From assembly GCA_934699065.1 (NCBI GenBank), contig CAKUWD010000053.1, forward strand, positions 1 through 15,566: a stretch of DNA of 15,566 bases, read 5' to 3'. Below the pieces are notes generated by a model. It was not told the DNA's origin. It made no database searches and saw only the letters and a program-made list of their open reading frames with translations. This document shows, one piece after another, positions 1 to 6,917 of the stretch. The position numbers and the translations under genes were made by a program. This DNA is from an uncultured Treponema sp. Its GTDB lineage: Bacteria > Spirochaetota > Spirochaetia > Treponematales > Treponemataceae. Position 1 is the first letter of the stretch. Each line of letters starts with the position of its first letter.

Positions 1-807
1 GGAAGTTGCAAAGCAAAAGGCATAATTGTTCTTGAAGATAATAAGGAATATTTGATTCCTGATCTGGAAAAAGCAATTTCTGATGCTGGTCAGAATGATT
101 CAATTTCTGTTTGTCTTGTAAAAACTAAATACCCTCAGGGTGCAGAAAAGTTTATAGTTTCTGCAGCTACAGGACGCGAAATCCCCAGTGCTAAATTACC
201 TGCCGATGCAGGTTGTGTAATTTCTAATGTTGGTACAGCCTGTGCAATAAGTGATGCCTTCCGTCTTGGTCTTCCTTTAATTGAACGTTCACTTACTATA
301 AGCGGAGGGGCAGTTGAAAAGCCTGTAAATATCCGTGTTCCAGTTGGAACAATCGTAAGCGATTTAATTCCAGAAGTTTTTCAGCTTAAAGAAAACGCAG
401 TTGTAAAAATTATCTCCGGTGGTCCTATGATGGGCTTTGCCATGGCTTGTGCTGATTTCCCTGTTGCAAAGGGAACAAGCGGAGTAACCTTCCTTACAGA
501 AAAAGAAACCTTCCTCGAAGAAGAAAGTCAGTGTATTTCCTGTGGAAGCTGCGTTGCCAAATGTGCTATGAGATTGTCTCCAGCCCTTATTGTCCGTGAG
601 CTTAAAGCCGGAAATATTGAAAAGGCAAAGTCCTTTGGTCTTATGGATTGTATTGAATGCGGCTGTTGTGCCTTTGTTTGCCCTGCCAAAGTAAATCTGA
701 TTCAAAGAATCCGTTTGGGTAAAGGTATTGTCCGCCAGAAGATGGCTGAAGAAAAAGCCAAGGCTGCCGCAAAAGCCGCTGCAGAAAAATCAGAAGGAGG
801 CAAGTGA
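1..807 (+). CDS. rnfC: Electron transport complex subunit RnfC (5' end outside window)
   Basis: This is the C-terminal part of RnfC, the peripheral subunit of the Rnf complex that exchanges electrons with NAD(H) at the cytoplasmic face of the membrane. The frame is open from base 1 (GSCKAKG...), so the gene starts upstream; the in-frame TTG at 52 is not a start. Two ferredoxin-type 4Fe-4S motifs are visible: CISCGSCVAKC encoded at 532-564 and CIECGCCAFVCP at 649-684, both CxxCxxCxxxC. Before them comes the family segment SGGPMMGFAM. The first motif ends C-A-M rather than the usual C-P-M. The tail is an Ala/Lys/Glu-rich helix. It is first of six contiguous rnf genes in the order C-D-G-E-A-B, and its stop overlaps the rnfD start. 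The identity is firm; the missing N-terminus would carry the flavin/NADH-binding part. Confidence 0.95.
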   Translation, partial: GSCKAKGIIVLEDNKEYLIPDLEKAISDAGQNDSISVCLVKTKYPQGAEKFIVSAATGREIPSAKLPADAGCVISNVGTACAISDAFRLGLPLIERSLTISGGAVEKPVNIRVPVGTIVSDLIPEVFQLKENAVVKIISGGPMMGFAMACADFPVAKGTSGVTFLTEKETFLEEESQCISCGSCVAKCAMRLSPALIVRELKAGNIEKAKSFGLMDCIECGCCAFVCPAKVNLIQRIRLGKGIVRQKMAEEKAKAAAKAAAEKSEGGK

Positions 808-1787
808 TGGATAACAAACTTTATGTATCTTCAAGCCCTCATTTTAATTTTAAATGTTCAACTCAGATGATTATGGGAACAGTACTTTTTGCTTTGCTTC
901 CTGAAGTCATTATGGGTATTGTTTTATTCCGCTGGGCTGCTTTAATAAGAATACTTGTTTCAGTTGCTTCATGCGTCCTTTTTGAATTTCTTTTCCAGAA
1001 GGTTACTAAACAAAAAGTTGTAATAGCAAATCTTTCTGCCTGTGTGACCGGCGTTATGATGGCTCTGGTTTGTCCGCCAACTGCTCCTGTATGGATGTTC
1101 GTGGTTGGAGCTGCAGTTGCCATGATTGTAGCTAAGGGACTTTTTGGAGGGATTGGTTCTAACGTATTCAATCCGGCTTTAACAGGCCGCGCCTTTATGT
1201 TCTTAAGCTTCCCTGCTGCCATGGGTGCAAGCTGGCTGACACCTAAAACTATAAGTGCTGTAGATGCTGTTTCTTCTGCTACAACCTTATCTGCAATAAA
1301 AACAGGAACTTTTGTTATGCAGGATGATACACTCTGGAACTACTTTATTGGTAACAGAGCAGGTTGTATTGGTGAAACTTCAACTCTGCTGATTTTAATT
1401 TCTTTTGCTTTCCTTCTTCTTGCTCACATTATTGACTGGCGCGCTCCTTTAGCAATGGTTGGAACAGTAGCTGTATGTTCTCTTATTGCTGGAGAGAATC
1501 TTCTTATGAGCCTTATGACTGGTGGTCTTATGTTCGGAGCTACCTTTATGGTAACTGATTATTCAACTGCTCCAATAACAAAGAAAGGCCGTCTTGTATT
1601 TGGCTTTGGCTGTGGTTTAATTACCTTCCTTATCCGAAAGTTCGGCGGCTATCCGGAAGGCGTTATGTTCTCAATTCTGATTATGAACAGTGTGGCACCA
1701 TTCCTTAATAATCTTACTGCAAGAAAATACGGTTACGGCAAGAAAGCTGGACGTCCTTCAGAAGTAAAAGTAAAGGAGGCAAAGTAA
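807..1787 (+). CDS. rnfD: Electron transport complex membrane subunit RnfD
   Basis: RnfD is an integral membrane subunit of Rnf that carries a covalently bound FMN. The protein (326 aa from this start) is hydrophobic with many membrane segments. It contains the conserved GSNVFNPALTGRAF segment and then D-A-V-S-S-A-T-T, which matches the S-x-A-T flavinylation motif of the RnfD/NqrB family, with the acceptor threonine near residue 159. A GTG at 804 is also in frame, but the ATG at 807 lies six bases after AGGAGG (795-800) and overlaps the rnfC stop as TGATG, so 807 is preferred. Its stop overlaps the rnfG start by one base (TAATG), which indicates translational coupling. The family assignment is secure. 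Confidence 0.95.
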   Translation: MDNKLYVSSSPHFNFKCSTQMIMGTVLFALLPEVIMGIVLFRWAALIRILVSVASCVLFEFLFQKVTKQKVVIANLSACVTGVMMALVCPPTAPVWMFVVGAAVAMIVAKGLFGGIGSNVFNPALTGRAFMFLSFPAAMGASWLTPKTISAVDAVSSATTLSAIKTGTFVMQDDTLWNYFIGNRAGCIGETSTLLILISFAFLLLAHIIDWRAPLAMVGTVAVCSLIAGENLLMSLMTGGLMFGATFMVTDYSTAPITKKGRLVFGFGCGLITFLIRKFGGYPEGVMFSILIMNSVAPFLNNLTARKYGYGKKAGRPSEVKVKEAK

Positions 1788-2395
1788 TGGCTGAAAAAGA
1801 AAATGCCTGGAGCATGATTAAGCTTGGGCTTATACTTTGCGCATATGCAGTAGTTGCCTGTGCAATGCTTGCCCTTGTAAATAATTTTACAGCTCCAAAA
1901 ATTGCAGAAAATCAAACTAAAAAGGTTAGTGCAGCAATGCAGGAATTCTTCCCTGAAAGTGGACTTACCTTTGAAACTATAAATGATTTTACACCTCCTG
2001 TTGTTGGTGCAATTACTGTTGATGAAATGTATGTAGCTAAACGCGGTAACGAGATTGTAGGTGGTGCAGCCCAGGTAACTGGTCCTACTTATGATCAGGG
2101 TACAATTCTTATCGGTATTAAAACTGATGGAACTGTTACTGGACTTAAATTTCTTAAGCTTACTGATTCACCTGGCTTTGGCCTTAAAGCTAATGATGCA
2201 ACTTTTAAGCTTCCAAACGGTAAAACCTTCTATGGTCAGTTTGAAGGAAAAAATGCAAAAGATGGCTTTGTTGCAGGACAAAACTTTGACGCAATTTCCG
2301 GTGCAACAATTACCAGTGAAGCAGTTTCTTCTTTAATAAATGAAGGAACAAAAAATATTCTTGCATATTTTAATCAGAAGGGGGTTGAAAAGTAA
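1787..2395 (+). CDS. rnfG: Electron transport complex subunit RnfG (FMN-binding)
   Basis: RnfG is anchored by one N-terminal helix and exposes an FMN-binding domain on the outer face of the cytoplasmic membrane. The protein is 202 aa, with a hydrophobic segment at about residues 11-31 followed by a soluble domain. The flavinylation motif S-G-A-T is at residues 171-174 (FDAISGATITSEAV), so Thr174 is the expected phosphoester-linked FMN site. A covalently flavinylated RnfG normally needs an ApbE-type transferase, which is not in this window. A strong ribosome-binding site, AAAGGAGG, lies at 1772-1779, and the start overlaps the rnfD stop. The tight packing of the operon is broken just after this gene, where a hairpin repeat separates it from rnfE. 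Confidence 0.95.
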   Translation: MAEKENAWSMIKLGLILCAYAVVACAMLALVNNFTAPKIAENQTKKVSAAMQEFFPESGLTFETINDFTPPVVGAITVDEMYVAKRGNEIVGGAAQVTGPTYDQGTILIGIKTDGTVTGLKFLKLTDSPGFGLKANDATFKLPNGKTFYGQFEGKNAKDGFVAGQNFDAISGATITSEAVSSLINEGTKNILAYFNQKGVEK

Positions 2396-2401
2396 AACAC
2401 C

Positions 2402-2481
2402 GTCATCCTGAACTTGGCTGGTATCATCCCGAACTTGTTTCGGGATCTCATTAACAGATGCTGAAAAAAGTTCAGCATGAC
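2402..2481. repeat. Family 1 hairpin repeat cluster between rnfG and rnfE
   Basis: Three related units sit here. At 2402-2416 is a truncated left half (GTCATCCTGAACTTG). At 2424-2447 is a nearly full unit with stem CCCGAA/TTCGGG. At 2457-2481 is an oppositely oriented unit with stem TGCTGAA/TTCAGCA. The second and third units face each other across a nine-base spacer. The same units recur at 6154-6178 and 10128-10195. The insertion adds about 100 bp to an operon whose other junctions overlap or are about 10 bp. It has no coding or transposase content and resembles a REP/MITE-like element. Confidence 0.85.
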
Positions 2482-2499
2482 GTATTACTAAAATTTTAT

Positions 2500-3168
2500 A
2501 TGAATACAAAACTTAAAACCTTTGTAAATGGATTCCTCCGCGAAAATCCTCTTCTTGTTTTGAATATTGGTCTTTGTTCATCTCTTGGTGTAACAACTTC
2601 TATTTTCAATGGTCTTGGAATGGGCCTTGGAATGACCTTCGTTCTTGTTATGTCTGAAATCGTAATCTCGATTTTCCGTAAGCTGATTCCTTCGGCAATT
2701 CGTCTTCCAGTTTTTATTACTGTAATTGCAGCTTTTACAACAATTGTTCAATTGGTTTTGAATGCTTACGTAGAAGCTCTTTACAATGCACTGGGAGTTT
2801 TCATTCCACTTATCGTTGTAAACTGTATCATCATGGGCCGTGTAGAAGCCTTTGCCTCTAAGAATAAGGTCGGTGATTCAATTCTCGATGGTCTTGGAAT
2901 GGGAATCGGTTATACAATCGTTCTTGTTGCAATTTCTTTGATTCGTGAATTACTTGGCGGTGGTACACTTTTTGCAGGAACAGCCCTTAAGATAGATGTA
3001 ATTCCAGAAGCTTTCCGCATCGGAATCTTTAACTCAGCACCGGGCGGCTTCCTTGTATTCGGTATCCTTGCTGCCTGTCTTCAGGCGTATAAACAGTATC
3101 AGAAAAATAAAGCTGATAAACCAACTGAAAGTTCAACTGTACAGACTTCTGAGGGAGGTAACAAATAA
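2500..3168 (+). CDS. rnfE: Electron transport complex membrane subunit RnfE
   Basis: RnfE is one of the two homologous multi-helix membrane subunits (with RnfA) of the Rnf core. From the ATG at 2500 it is 222 aa and begins MNTKLKTFVNGFLRENP. This matches the normal RnfE start, which reaches the ENPLLVLNIGLCSSLGVTT segment within about 15-35 residues. The open frame extends 14 codons further up to an ATG at 2458, but those codons (MLKKVQHD...) are the hairpin repeat, so I reject that start. Oddly, no Shine-Dalgarno sequence precedes 2500 (upstream bases are tattactaaaattttat), unlike every other gene of this operon. Its stop overlaps rnfA as TAATG. The C-terminal tail is polar (KNKADKPTESS). 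Function is certain; the start is about 75% sure. Confidence 0.92.
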   Translation: MNTKLKTFVNGFLRENPLLVLNIGLCSSLGVTTSIFNGLGMGLGMTFVLVMSEIVISIFRKLIPSAIRLPVFITVIAAFTTIVQLVLNAYVEALYNALGVFIPLIVVNCIIMGRVEAFASKNKVGDSILDGLGMGIGYTIVLVAISLIRELLGGGTLFAGTALKIDVIPEAFRIGIFNSAPGGFLVFGILAACLQAYKQYQKNKADKPTESSTVQTSEGGNK

Positions 3169-3743
3169 TGGAAACAATCAAACTTTTTATAAAATCTGCT
3201 CTTATTGATAATGTAGTTTTCATCCAATACCTCGCAATTTGTCCTTTTATCGGTATGACTAATGATACAGAAAAGGCAACCGGAATGGGACTGGCAACTA
3301 CTTTCGTAATCATGCTGGCAACTGCCGTAACCTGGCCTCTCTACAAACTTGTAATGGTTCCGCTTGGGCTTGAATTCTTACAGACTCTTTTCTTCATTCT
3401 TGTAATTGCTTCACTTGTACAGCTTGTTGAATTCTTCCTTAAAAAAATGTCTCCAGGTTTGTATAATGCAATGGGTGTTTATCTTGCTTTGATTACAACT
3501 AACTGTGCTGTTCTTGGTATTACAATTAACTGTATTGGCAAGAACTACAACTATGTTCAGAGTCTTGTTTATGCCTTTGGTTCTGCTATGGGCTTCCTAA
3601 TTTCTATGATAATCATGAGTGGTGTAAGAAGCCGAGTTAAGACCGCAAATATTCCAAAAGCCTTTGCCGGAACACCGATTCTCTACATTTGTGCAAGCTT
3701 ATTGAGCCTGGCATTTTTAGGTTTTAAAGGTCTTATAAAGTAA
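3168..3743 (+). CDS. rnfA: Electron transport complex membrane subunit RnfA
   Basis: RnfA is a 191-aa integral membrane protein, homologous to RnfE. In known Rnf/NQR structures the pair holds an iron-sulfur centre between its helices. Almost the whole protein is hydrophobic, with about six helices. The segments YNAMGVYLALITTNCAVLG and the earlier AICPFIGMTNDTEKATGMG are characteristic, each with a cysteine at the position used for the intramembrane cluster in this family (C in AICP and in TTNCA). The start at 3168 overlaps the rnfE stop, and GGGAGG lies at 3153-3158. The length is normal for the family and nothing is truncated. Confidence 0.95.
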   Translation: METIKLFIKSALIDNVVFIQYLAICPFIGMTNDTEKATGMGLATTFVIMLATAVTWPLYKLVMVPLGLEFLQTLFFILVIASLVQLVEFFLKKMSPGLYNAMGVYLALITTNCAVLGITINCIGKNYNYVQSLVYAFGSAMGFLISMIIMSGVRSRVKTANIPKAFAGTPILYICASLLSLAFLGFKGLIK

Positions 3744-3754
3744 GGAGGGCGAAA

Positions 3755-4552
3755 ATGAATACAATTCTTTATACAATAATCGTTGCAGCAATCATCGCCA
3801 TTCTGCTTGGTATACTCTTAGGTCTTTTCAAAAAGATTTTCCACGTTGATACTGATCCAAAAGTACAACTTGTTCGCGATGCCCTCAGCGGTGCTAACTG
3901 TGGTGGCTGTGGACTTGCCGGTTGTGATGCCTTTGCATCTGCTGTTGTAAAAGGCGATGCCCCGACTAACGGTTGTGTTGCCGGTGGTTCAGAATGTGCA
4001 AAAAGGGTTGCAGAAATCTTAGGACAGGCTGGGGTAGAGGTAAAGCCTAAGGTTGCTTTTCTTGCCTGTGCAGGTACAAAAGAATGTGCTCAGGACAAAG
4101 CTGAATACATTGGTTTGAAAACATGTAAGGCAGCTCAGCTTACAATGAACGGTACAAAAAAATGTGCCTTCGGCTGCATTGGTTTTGGTGATTGTGTAAA
4201 GGTATGTCCTTTTGGTGCTTTGAGTATGGGAGATGACGGCCTTCCAAAAGTTGATAAATCAAAATGTGTTGCCTGCGGAAAATGTGCAGCTGCATGTCCA
4301 AAAGGCTTATTCAAAATGATTGACGCTGACCTTAAGGGAGCTATAGCCCTTTGTTCTAATAAAAGCGATAACAAAGTTCAAATCAAAAAGGATTGTTCCC
4401 ATGGCTGTTTTAAGTGCGGCATGTGTGCAAGAAAATGTCCTGAGCAGGCAATTGATTGTAGTTCGGGACTTCCTGTTATTGACTATTCAAAATGTACCAG
4501 CTGCGGCACCTGCGTAACTGCTTGTGTCGATAAAGTTTTATGTATTTTATAA
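3755..4552 (+). CDS. rnfB: Electron transport complex subunit RnfB (poly-ferredoxin)
   Basis: RnfB receives electrons from reduced ferredoxin. The 265-aa protein has an N-terminal membrane helix at about residues 4-26. A four-cysteine domain follows at C49, C52, C57 and C74. Four ferredoxin-like motifs then follow: C137/141/147/151, C171/174/177/181, C218/221/224/228 and C247/250/253/257. That gives room for five 4Fe-4S clusters, the long form seen in anaerobes rather than the short proteobacterial RsxB. The last motif ends C-V instead of C-P. The ribosome-binding site AAGGAGG is at 3742-3748, just after the rnfA stop. This is the last gene of the operon, and a terminator follows within ten bases. 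Confidence 0.95.
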   Translation: MNTILYTIIVAAIIAILLGILLGLFKKIFHVDTDPKVQLVRDALSGANCGGCGLAGCDAFASAVVKGDAPTNGCVAGGSECAKRVAEILGQAGVEVKPKVAFLACAGTKECAQDKAEYIGLKTCKAAQLTMNGTKKCAFGCIGFGDCVKVCPFGALSMGDDGLPKVDKSKCVACGKCAAACPKGLFKMIDADLKGAIALCSNKSDNKVQIKKDCSHGCFKCGMCARKCPEQAIDCSSGLPVIDYSKCTSCGTCVTACVDKVLCIL

Positions 4553-4558
4553 AAAATC

Positions 4559-4597
4559 GGTATAGTCGCAAGCATAGCTTGCTCTGTGCCATTTTTT
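4559..4597 (+). terminator. Intrinsic terminator of the rnf operon
   Basis: A stem-loop begins seven bases after the rnfB stop. The outer arms GGTATAG (4559-4565) and CTGTGCC (4584-4590) pair with two G-U wobbles. The inner arms GCAAGC (4568-4573) and GCTTGC (4577-4582) pair perfectly around ATA. One base later a six-T tract follows at 4592-4597. This is a standard rho-independent terminator layout. It separates rnf from the purine permease gene. Confidence 0.65.
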
Positions 4598-4607
4598 CGT
4601 TGAAGCT

Positions 4608-4633
4608 AAATCAAATCTGACGATTTGATTTTT
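4608..4633. other. Hairpin upstream of the purine permease gene
   Basis: Arms AAATCAAATC (4608-4617) and GATTTGATTT (4622-4631) form a perfect 10-bp stem with a four-base loop, running into T's. It could be a second, weak A/T-rich terminator for rnf, or an attenuator or operator for the permease. The TTGATT at 4625-4630 is a possible -35 element inside the right arm, but the spacing to TATTAT (4645-4650) is only 14, so I do not call a promoter. No purine riboswitch core was recognised. Confidence 0.4.
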
Positions 4634-4674
4634 AATGCTTCTTCTATTATAGGCATCCATAAGGAGGATATATT

Positions 4675-6012
4675 ATGGAAAAGTTTTTTAAGTTACAGGA
4701 AAGAAACACCACTGTTTCTAAGGAAATCATTGGTGGTATCACAACTTTCCTTGCTATGGCTTACATTCTTGCTGTAAACCCAAGTATTCTTTCTGCTTCT
4801 GGAATGAGCTGGGGTGCAGTATTTACAGCCACAGCTCTTTCTGCTGCCATTGCAACTTTAGTAATGGCTTTCTGTGCAAACCTGCCGGTTGCTCTTGCTC
4901 CTGGTCTTGGTCTTAATGCATTCTTCACTTACACAGTTGTACTTGGTATGGGATGTACTTACCAGCTTGCTCTTACAGCAGTTCTTCTGGAAGGTATTCT
5001 TTTTATCATACTTTCTCTCTGTGGTGTTCGTGAAGCAATTATTAAGTCTATTCCAGAAGGACTTAAGAAAGCCGTTGCTGTAGGTATTGGACTTTTTATT
5101 GCAATCATTGGTCTTGCAAATGCTGGAATCGTTTCAACTGAAACTGGTACACTTATCGGTTATGTAAACTTTACAATGGCTAATAAAACTGCAATCGTAG
5201 CTGTAATTGGTCTTATTCTTACAATTGTTTTGTATACACTTAAGGTTCCTGGTGCAATTCTTATTGGTATTATTGTTACAACAATCGTTGGCATTCCATT
5301 TGGTGTAACAACTATTCCAGAAAACTTTAAACCTTTATCAGCTCCTTCTGCTCCTACTGTATTTGCATTTGATTTCAAAGGAATTTTCTGTACAACTGCT
5401 GGTAAGTTCTCATTTGCTGTAATTGGACAGTTCTTTGTAATCTTCTTTACTTTCCTCTTTACAGACCTTTTTGATACAATCGGAACACTCCTTGGTGTAG
5501 CAGAGCAGGGTAATCTTAAAGATTCAAATGGTGAAGTACAGAATGTAAAAGGTGCTTTGTTGGCAGATGCTGTTGGTACAGCTGTTGGTGCTTGTCTTGG
5601 TACTTCTACTGTAACATCTTTTGTAGAATCTTCTTCAGGTGTTGCAGCAGGTGCACGTACAGGACTTGCTTCTGTAACAACTGGTATTCTCTTCCTTCTT
5701 GCACTTTTCCTCAGTCCACTTTTCTTCCTTATTCCATCTGCAGCTACAGCTCCTGCATTGATCTTTGTAGGCTATCTTATGATGAAATCTGTTGTAGATA
5801 TTAAGTTTGACGATCCAACAGAAGGTATTCCGGCATTCATTACAATTATGACAATGCCATTCTCTTACTCAATTGCTAAGGGTATTCAGTGGGGTATCAT
5901 TTCTTACGTTATCGCTAAATGCGCAGGTAAGAAATCAAAAGACATCCCTGTTGTTACATGGATTCTCGCTGTAATCTTCCTGGCTGATATTATTTTTGAG
6001 GCACTAAAATAG
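4675..6012 (+). CDS. AzgA-type purine (guanine/hypoxanthine/adenine) permease, NCS2 family
   Basis: This is a 445-aa polytopic membrane protein of the AzgA branch of the nucleobase transporters (NCS2 fold, 12-14 helices), expected to import purine bases by cation symport at the cytoplasmic membrane. The N-terminus FFKLQERNTTVSKEIIGGITTFLAMAYI is characteristic of the family. So are PVALAPGLGLNAFFTYTVV in the third helix region, FTDLFDTIGTLLGVAEQG and the SFVESSSGVAAGARTGLASV segment, which contribute substrate-contact residues in this fold. The ribosome-binding site AAGGAGG (4661-4667) is seven bases before the ATG. The gene stands alone, with a terminator before it and a bidirectional terminator after it. 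Which purine it prefers cannot be read from sequence; uracil or xanthine specificity is less likely because those belong to another NCS2 branch. Confidence 0.9.
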   Translation: MEKFFKLQERNTTVSKEIIGGITTFLAMAYILAVNPSILSASGMSWGAVFTATALSAAIATLVMAFCANLPVALAPGLGLNAFFTYTVVLGMGCTYQLALTAVLLEGILFIILSLCGVREAIIKSIPEGLKKAVAVGIGLFIAIIGLANAGIVSTETGTLIGYVNFTMANKTAIVAVIGLILTIVLYTLKVPGAILIGIIVTTIVGIPFGVTTIPENFKPLSAPSAPTVFAFDFKGIFCTTAGKFSFAVIGQFFVIFFTFLFTDLFDTIGTLLGVAEQGNLKDSNGEVQNVKGALLADAVGTAVGACLGTSTVTSFVESSSGVAAGARTGLASVTTGILFLLALFLSPLFFLIPSAATAPALIFVGYLMMKSVVDIKFDDPTEGIPAFITIMTMPFSYSIAKGIQWGIISYVIAKCAGKKSKDIPVVTWILAVIFLADIIFEALK

Positions 6013-6014
6013 AA

Positions 6015-6058
6015 GAACCGTTAAAAAACGGGCTGCGACAGCGGGCCGTTTTAGGTTC
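6015..6058 (+). other. Stem-loop immediately after the permease stop
   Basis: Outer arms GAACC (6015-6019) and GGTTC (6054-6058) enclose an A-tract with ACGG pairing to CCGT plus T's, and an innermost GCTG-CGA-CAGC hairpin with a GGG bulge. It starts two bases after the stop codon. The T stretch is short and lies within the stem, so it could be a first terminator or a 3'-end-stabilising structure. A stronger terminator follows at 6114-6149. Confidence 0.5.
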
Positions 6059-6072
6059 AACAAGAAAATGTG

Positions 6073-6104
6073 TCAGAGGCGAGACTTGCGAGCCGACCTC
6101 TTGA
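6073..6104. other. Possible short imperfect hairpin in the permease/leuD gap
   Basis: TCAGAGG (6073-6079) can pair with CCTCTTGA (6097-6104) with one bulged base, and a GGC/GCC pairing lies inside. It has the look of another degenerate intergenic repeat, but no second copy was found in this window. The evidence is weak. Confidence 0.25.
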
Positions 6105-6113
6105 TATGAGCCG

Positions 6114-6149
6114 AAAAAAAAGACTGTCAATTAGGACAGTCTTTTTTTT
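6114..6149. terminator. Bidirectional intrinsic terminator between convergent genes
   Basis: A perfect stem AGACTGTC (6121-6128) / GACAGTCT (6135-6142) with loop AATTAG is flanked by an eight-A tract on the left (6114-6121) and an eight-T tract on the right (6142-6149). Read on either strand it gives a stem followed by a U run, so it can end both the permease transcript (plus) and the leuD transcript (minus). Confidence 0.88.
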
Positions 6150-6153
6150 GTTA

Positions 6154-6178
6154 GATCCCGAAACAAGTTCGGGATGAC
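6154..6178 (-). repeat. Family 1 hairpin repeat, single unit
   Basis: A single full 25-bp unit with arms CCCGAA and TTCGGG around ACAAG, bounded by GATC and ATGAC. It is the exact reverse complement of the left unit at 10128-10152. It lies between the bidirectional terminator and the leuD stop codon, nine bases past the leuD end. No partner unit is present, so single units as well as facing pairs occur in this genome. Confidence 0.85.
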
Positions 6179-6187
6179 GATTATTTT

Positions 6188-6691
6188 TTAGTCCTTGTTG
6201 AACAATGCCTTCTCTGCATCATCTACAGTAAACTGATAACTCTTTGAAAGACTTCCTGCAATCAATTTTACTTTTGCAGTTCCATCATCATTGAGAACAA
6301 TCTTACATTCAGTATCTTTATCTGCGAAGGTTCTGAACATGTCAGCAAGGCTTTTGCGGTCAATTTCAATTGCCATAAGATCATTTGCAAACATATTTTT
6401 TCTAAATGATTTTGCGAATGTAGGAGCTACTACAGTATTAATTCCATTAACTTCTAAAGCCCATGGTGCTTTTTCACTTTCCGAACCACAACCAAAATTT
6501 TCTCTGGTAATAATTACTTTAGTTCCAGCAATGTCACTCTTAGGGTTAAATCCATCAATTTTAAGATTTTCAAAAAGATGTGAAGTAAGTTCCTGTTTTG
6601 GAAGTTCTGCAAGATAATTTGCAGCAATGATTTCGTCAGTGTTGATATCTGACCTATCAAGGAAAAGAACAGGACCAGCAAATGTCTTCAT
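6188..6691 (-). CDS. leuD: LeuD-like 3-isopropylmalate dehydratase small subunit, altered active-site motif
   Basis: This is a 167-aa swivelling-domain protein of the short bacterial/archaeal LeuD/HacB type. In this family it pairs with a LeuC-type Fe-S subunit to isomerise 2-isopropylmalate in leucine synthesis, or a related hydroxy-acid. The start MKTFAGPVLFLDRSDINTDEII, then YL at 26-27, ENFGCGS at 64-70 and PWALEVNGINTVVAPTFAKSF are typical. What is odd is residues 70-74. The family motif S-S-R-E-H is here S-E-S-E-K, so the substrate-binding arginine and second serine are replaced, while the first serine (catalytic base in aconitase) remains. No leuC or other leu gene adjoins; the gene is alone on the minus strand. 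A weak SD, GGAG, lies ten bases before the ATG. It may be a true LeuD, a relative with another substrate, or impaired. Confidence 0.82.
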   Translation of the reverse strand: MKTFAGPVLFLDRSDINTDEIIAANYLAELPKQELTSHLFENLKIDGFNPKSDIAGTKVIITRENFGCGSESEKAPWALEVNGINTVVAPTFAKSFRKNMFANDLMAIEIDRKSLADMFRTFADKDTECKIVLNDDGTAKVKLIAGSLSKSYQFTVDDAEKALFNKD

Positions 6692-6737
6692 TTTAGTTAT
6701 TCTCCAGTTTTTTCAGCCCGAATCAGGCTTTATAATA

Positions 6738-6753
6738 AGTGTAAATATACACT
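6738..6753. promoter_or_regulatory. Palindrome upstream of leuD, candidate operator
   Basis: AGTGTA-AATA-TACACT is a perfect inverted repeat of six-base arms, 47-62 bp upstream of the leuD start. On the minus strand a TATTAT (6737-6732) could be a -10 element, placing the palindrome in the promoter spacer. The rest of the 226-bp leuD/livK gap is A/T-rich with no reading frame or RNA gene that I recognise. The regulator is unknown; a short palindrome in such A/T-rich DNA may also be chance. Confidence 0.35.
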
Positions 6754-6875
6754 ATTAATAAATATAACATTAAAATCTTCAAAAAGATAGTACTTTTCAC
6801 GAGAAATAAAAATTTATAAATTTTATTTAGAATATAGTAATTTATTGATTAAATATTTTGTATGTTTTGATTTTG

Positions 6876-6884
6876 TGATATAAT
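6876..6884 (+). promoter_or_regulatory. Extended -10 promoter of the liv operon
   Basis: TGATATAAT is a perfect extended -10 element (TGnTATAAT) 34 bp before the livK ATG. The -35 region is poor (TTTTGT at 6856-6861, 17-bp spacing), as expected for an extended -10 promoter. The predicted start near 6891 gives a leader of about 27 bases that carries the ribosome-binding site AAAGGGG (6907-6912). Confidence 0.6.
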
Positions 6885-6917
6885 TATTCATCTATATTAT
6901 CATAGAAAGGGGATTTT

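Noticed and set aside
364..705. Minus-strand open frame opposite rnfC
   Set aside because: It is antisense to the cysteine-motif region of a well-recognised gene, with low-complexity residues and no family resemblance.
804..806. GTG as the rnfD start
   Set aside because: The ATG at 807 has better spacing to AGGAGG and the usual stop-start overlap.
52..807. TTG at 52 as the start of rnfC
   Set aside because: The frame is open to base 1 and the conserved N-terminal part of RnfC is missing, so the gene begins outside the window.
2402..2481. Small ORF or toxin-antitoxin gene between rnfG and rnfE
   Set aside because: The only frames present are translations of the hairpin repeat, the same as at livM-livG.
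1..4552. Nqr (Na+-NADH:quinone reductase) operon instead of Rnf
   Set aside because: An RnfB with N-terminal helix and multiple 4Fe-4S motifs, an RnfC with two ferredoxin motifs, and no NqrF all indicate Rnf.
4553..4674. Purine riboswitch upstream of the AzgA-type permease
   Set aside because: The conserved core of the purine aptamer was not found; the region is explained by a terminator, a simple hairpin and a ribosome-binding site.
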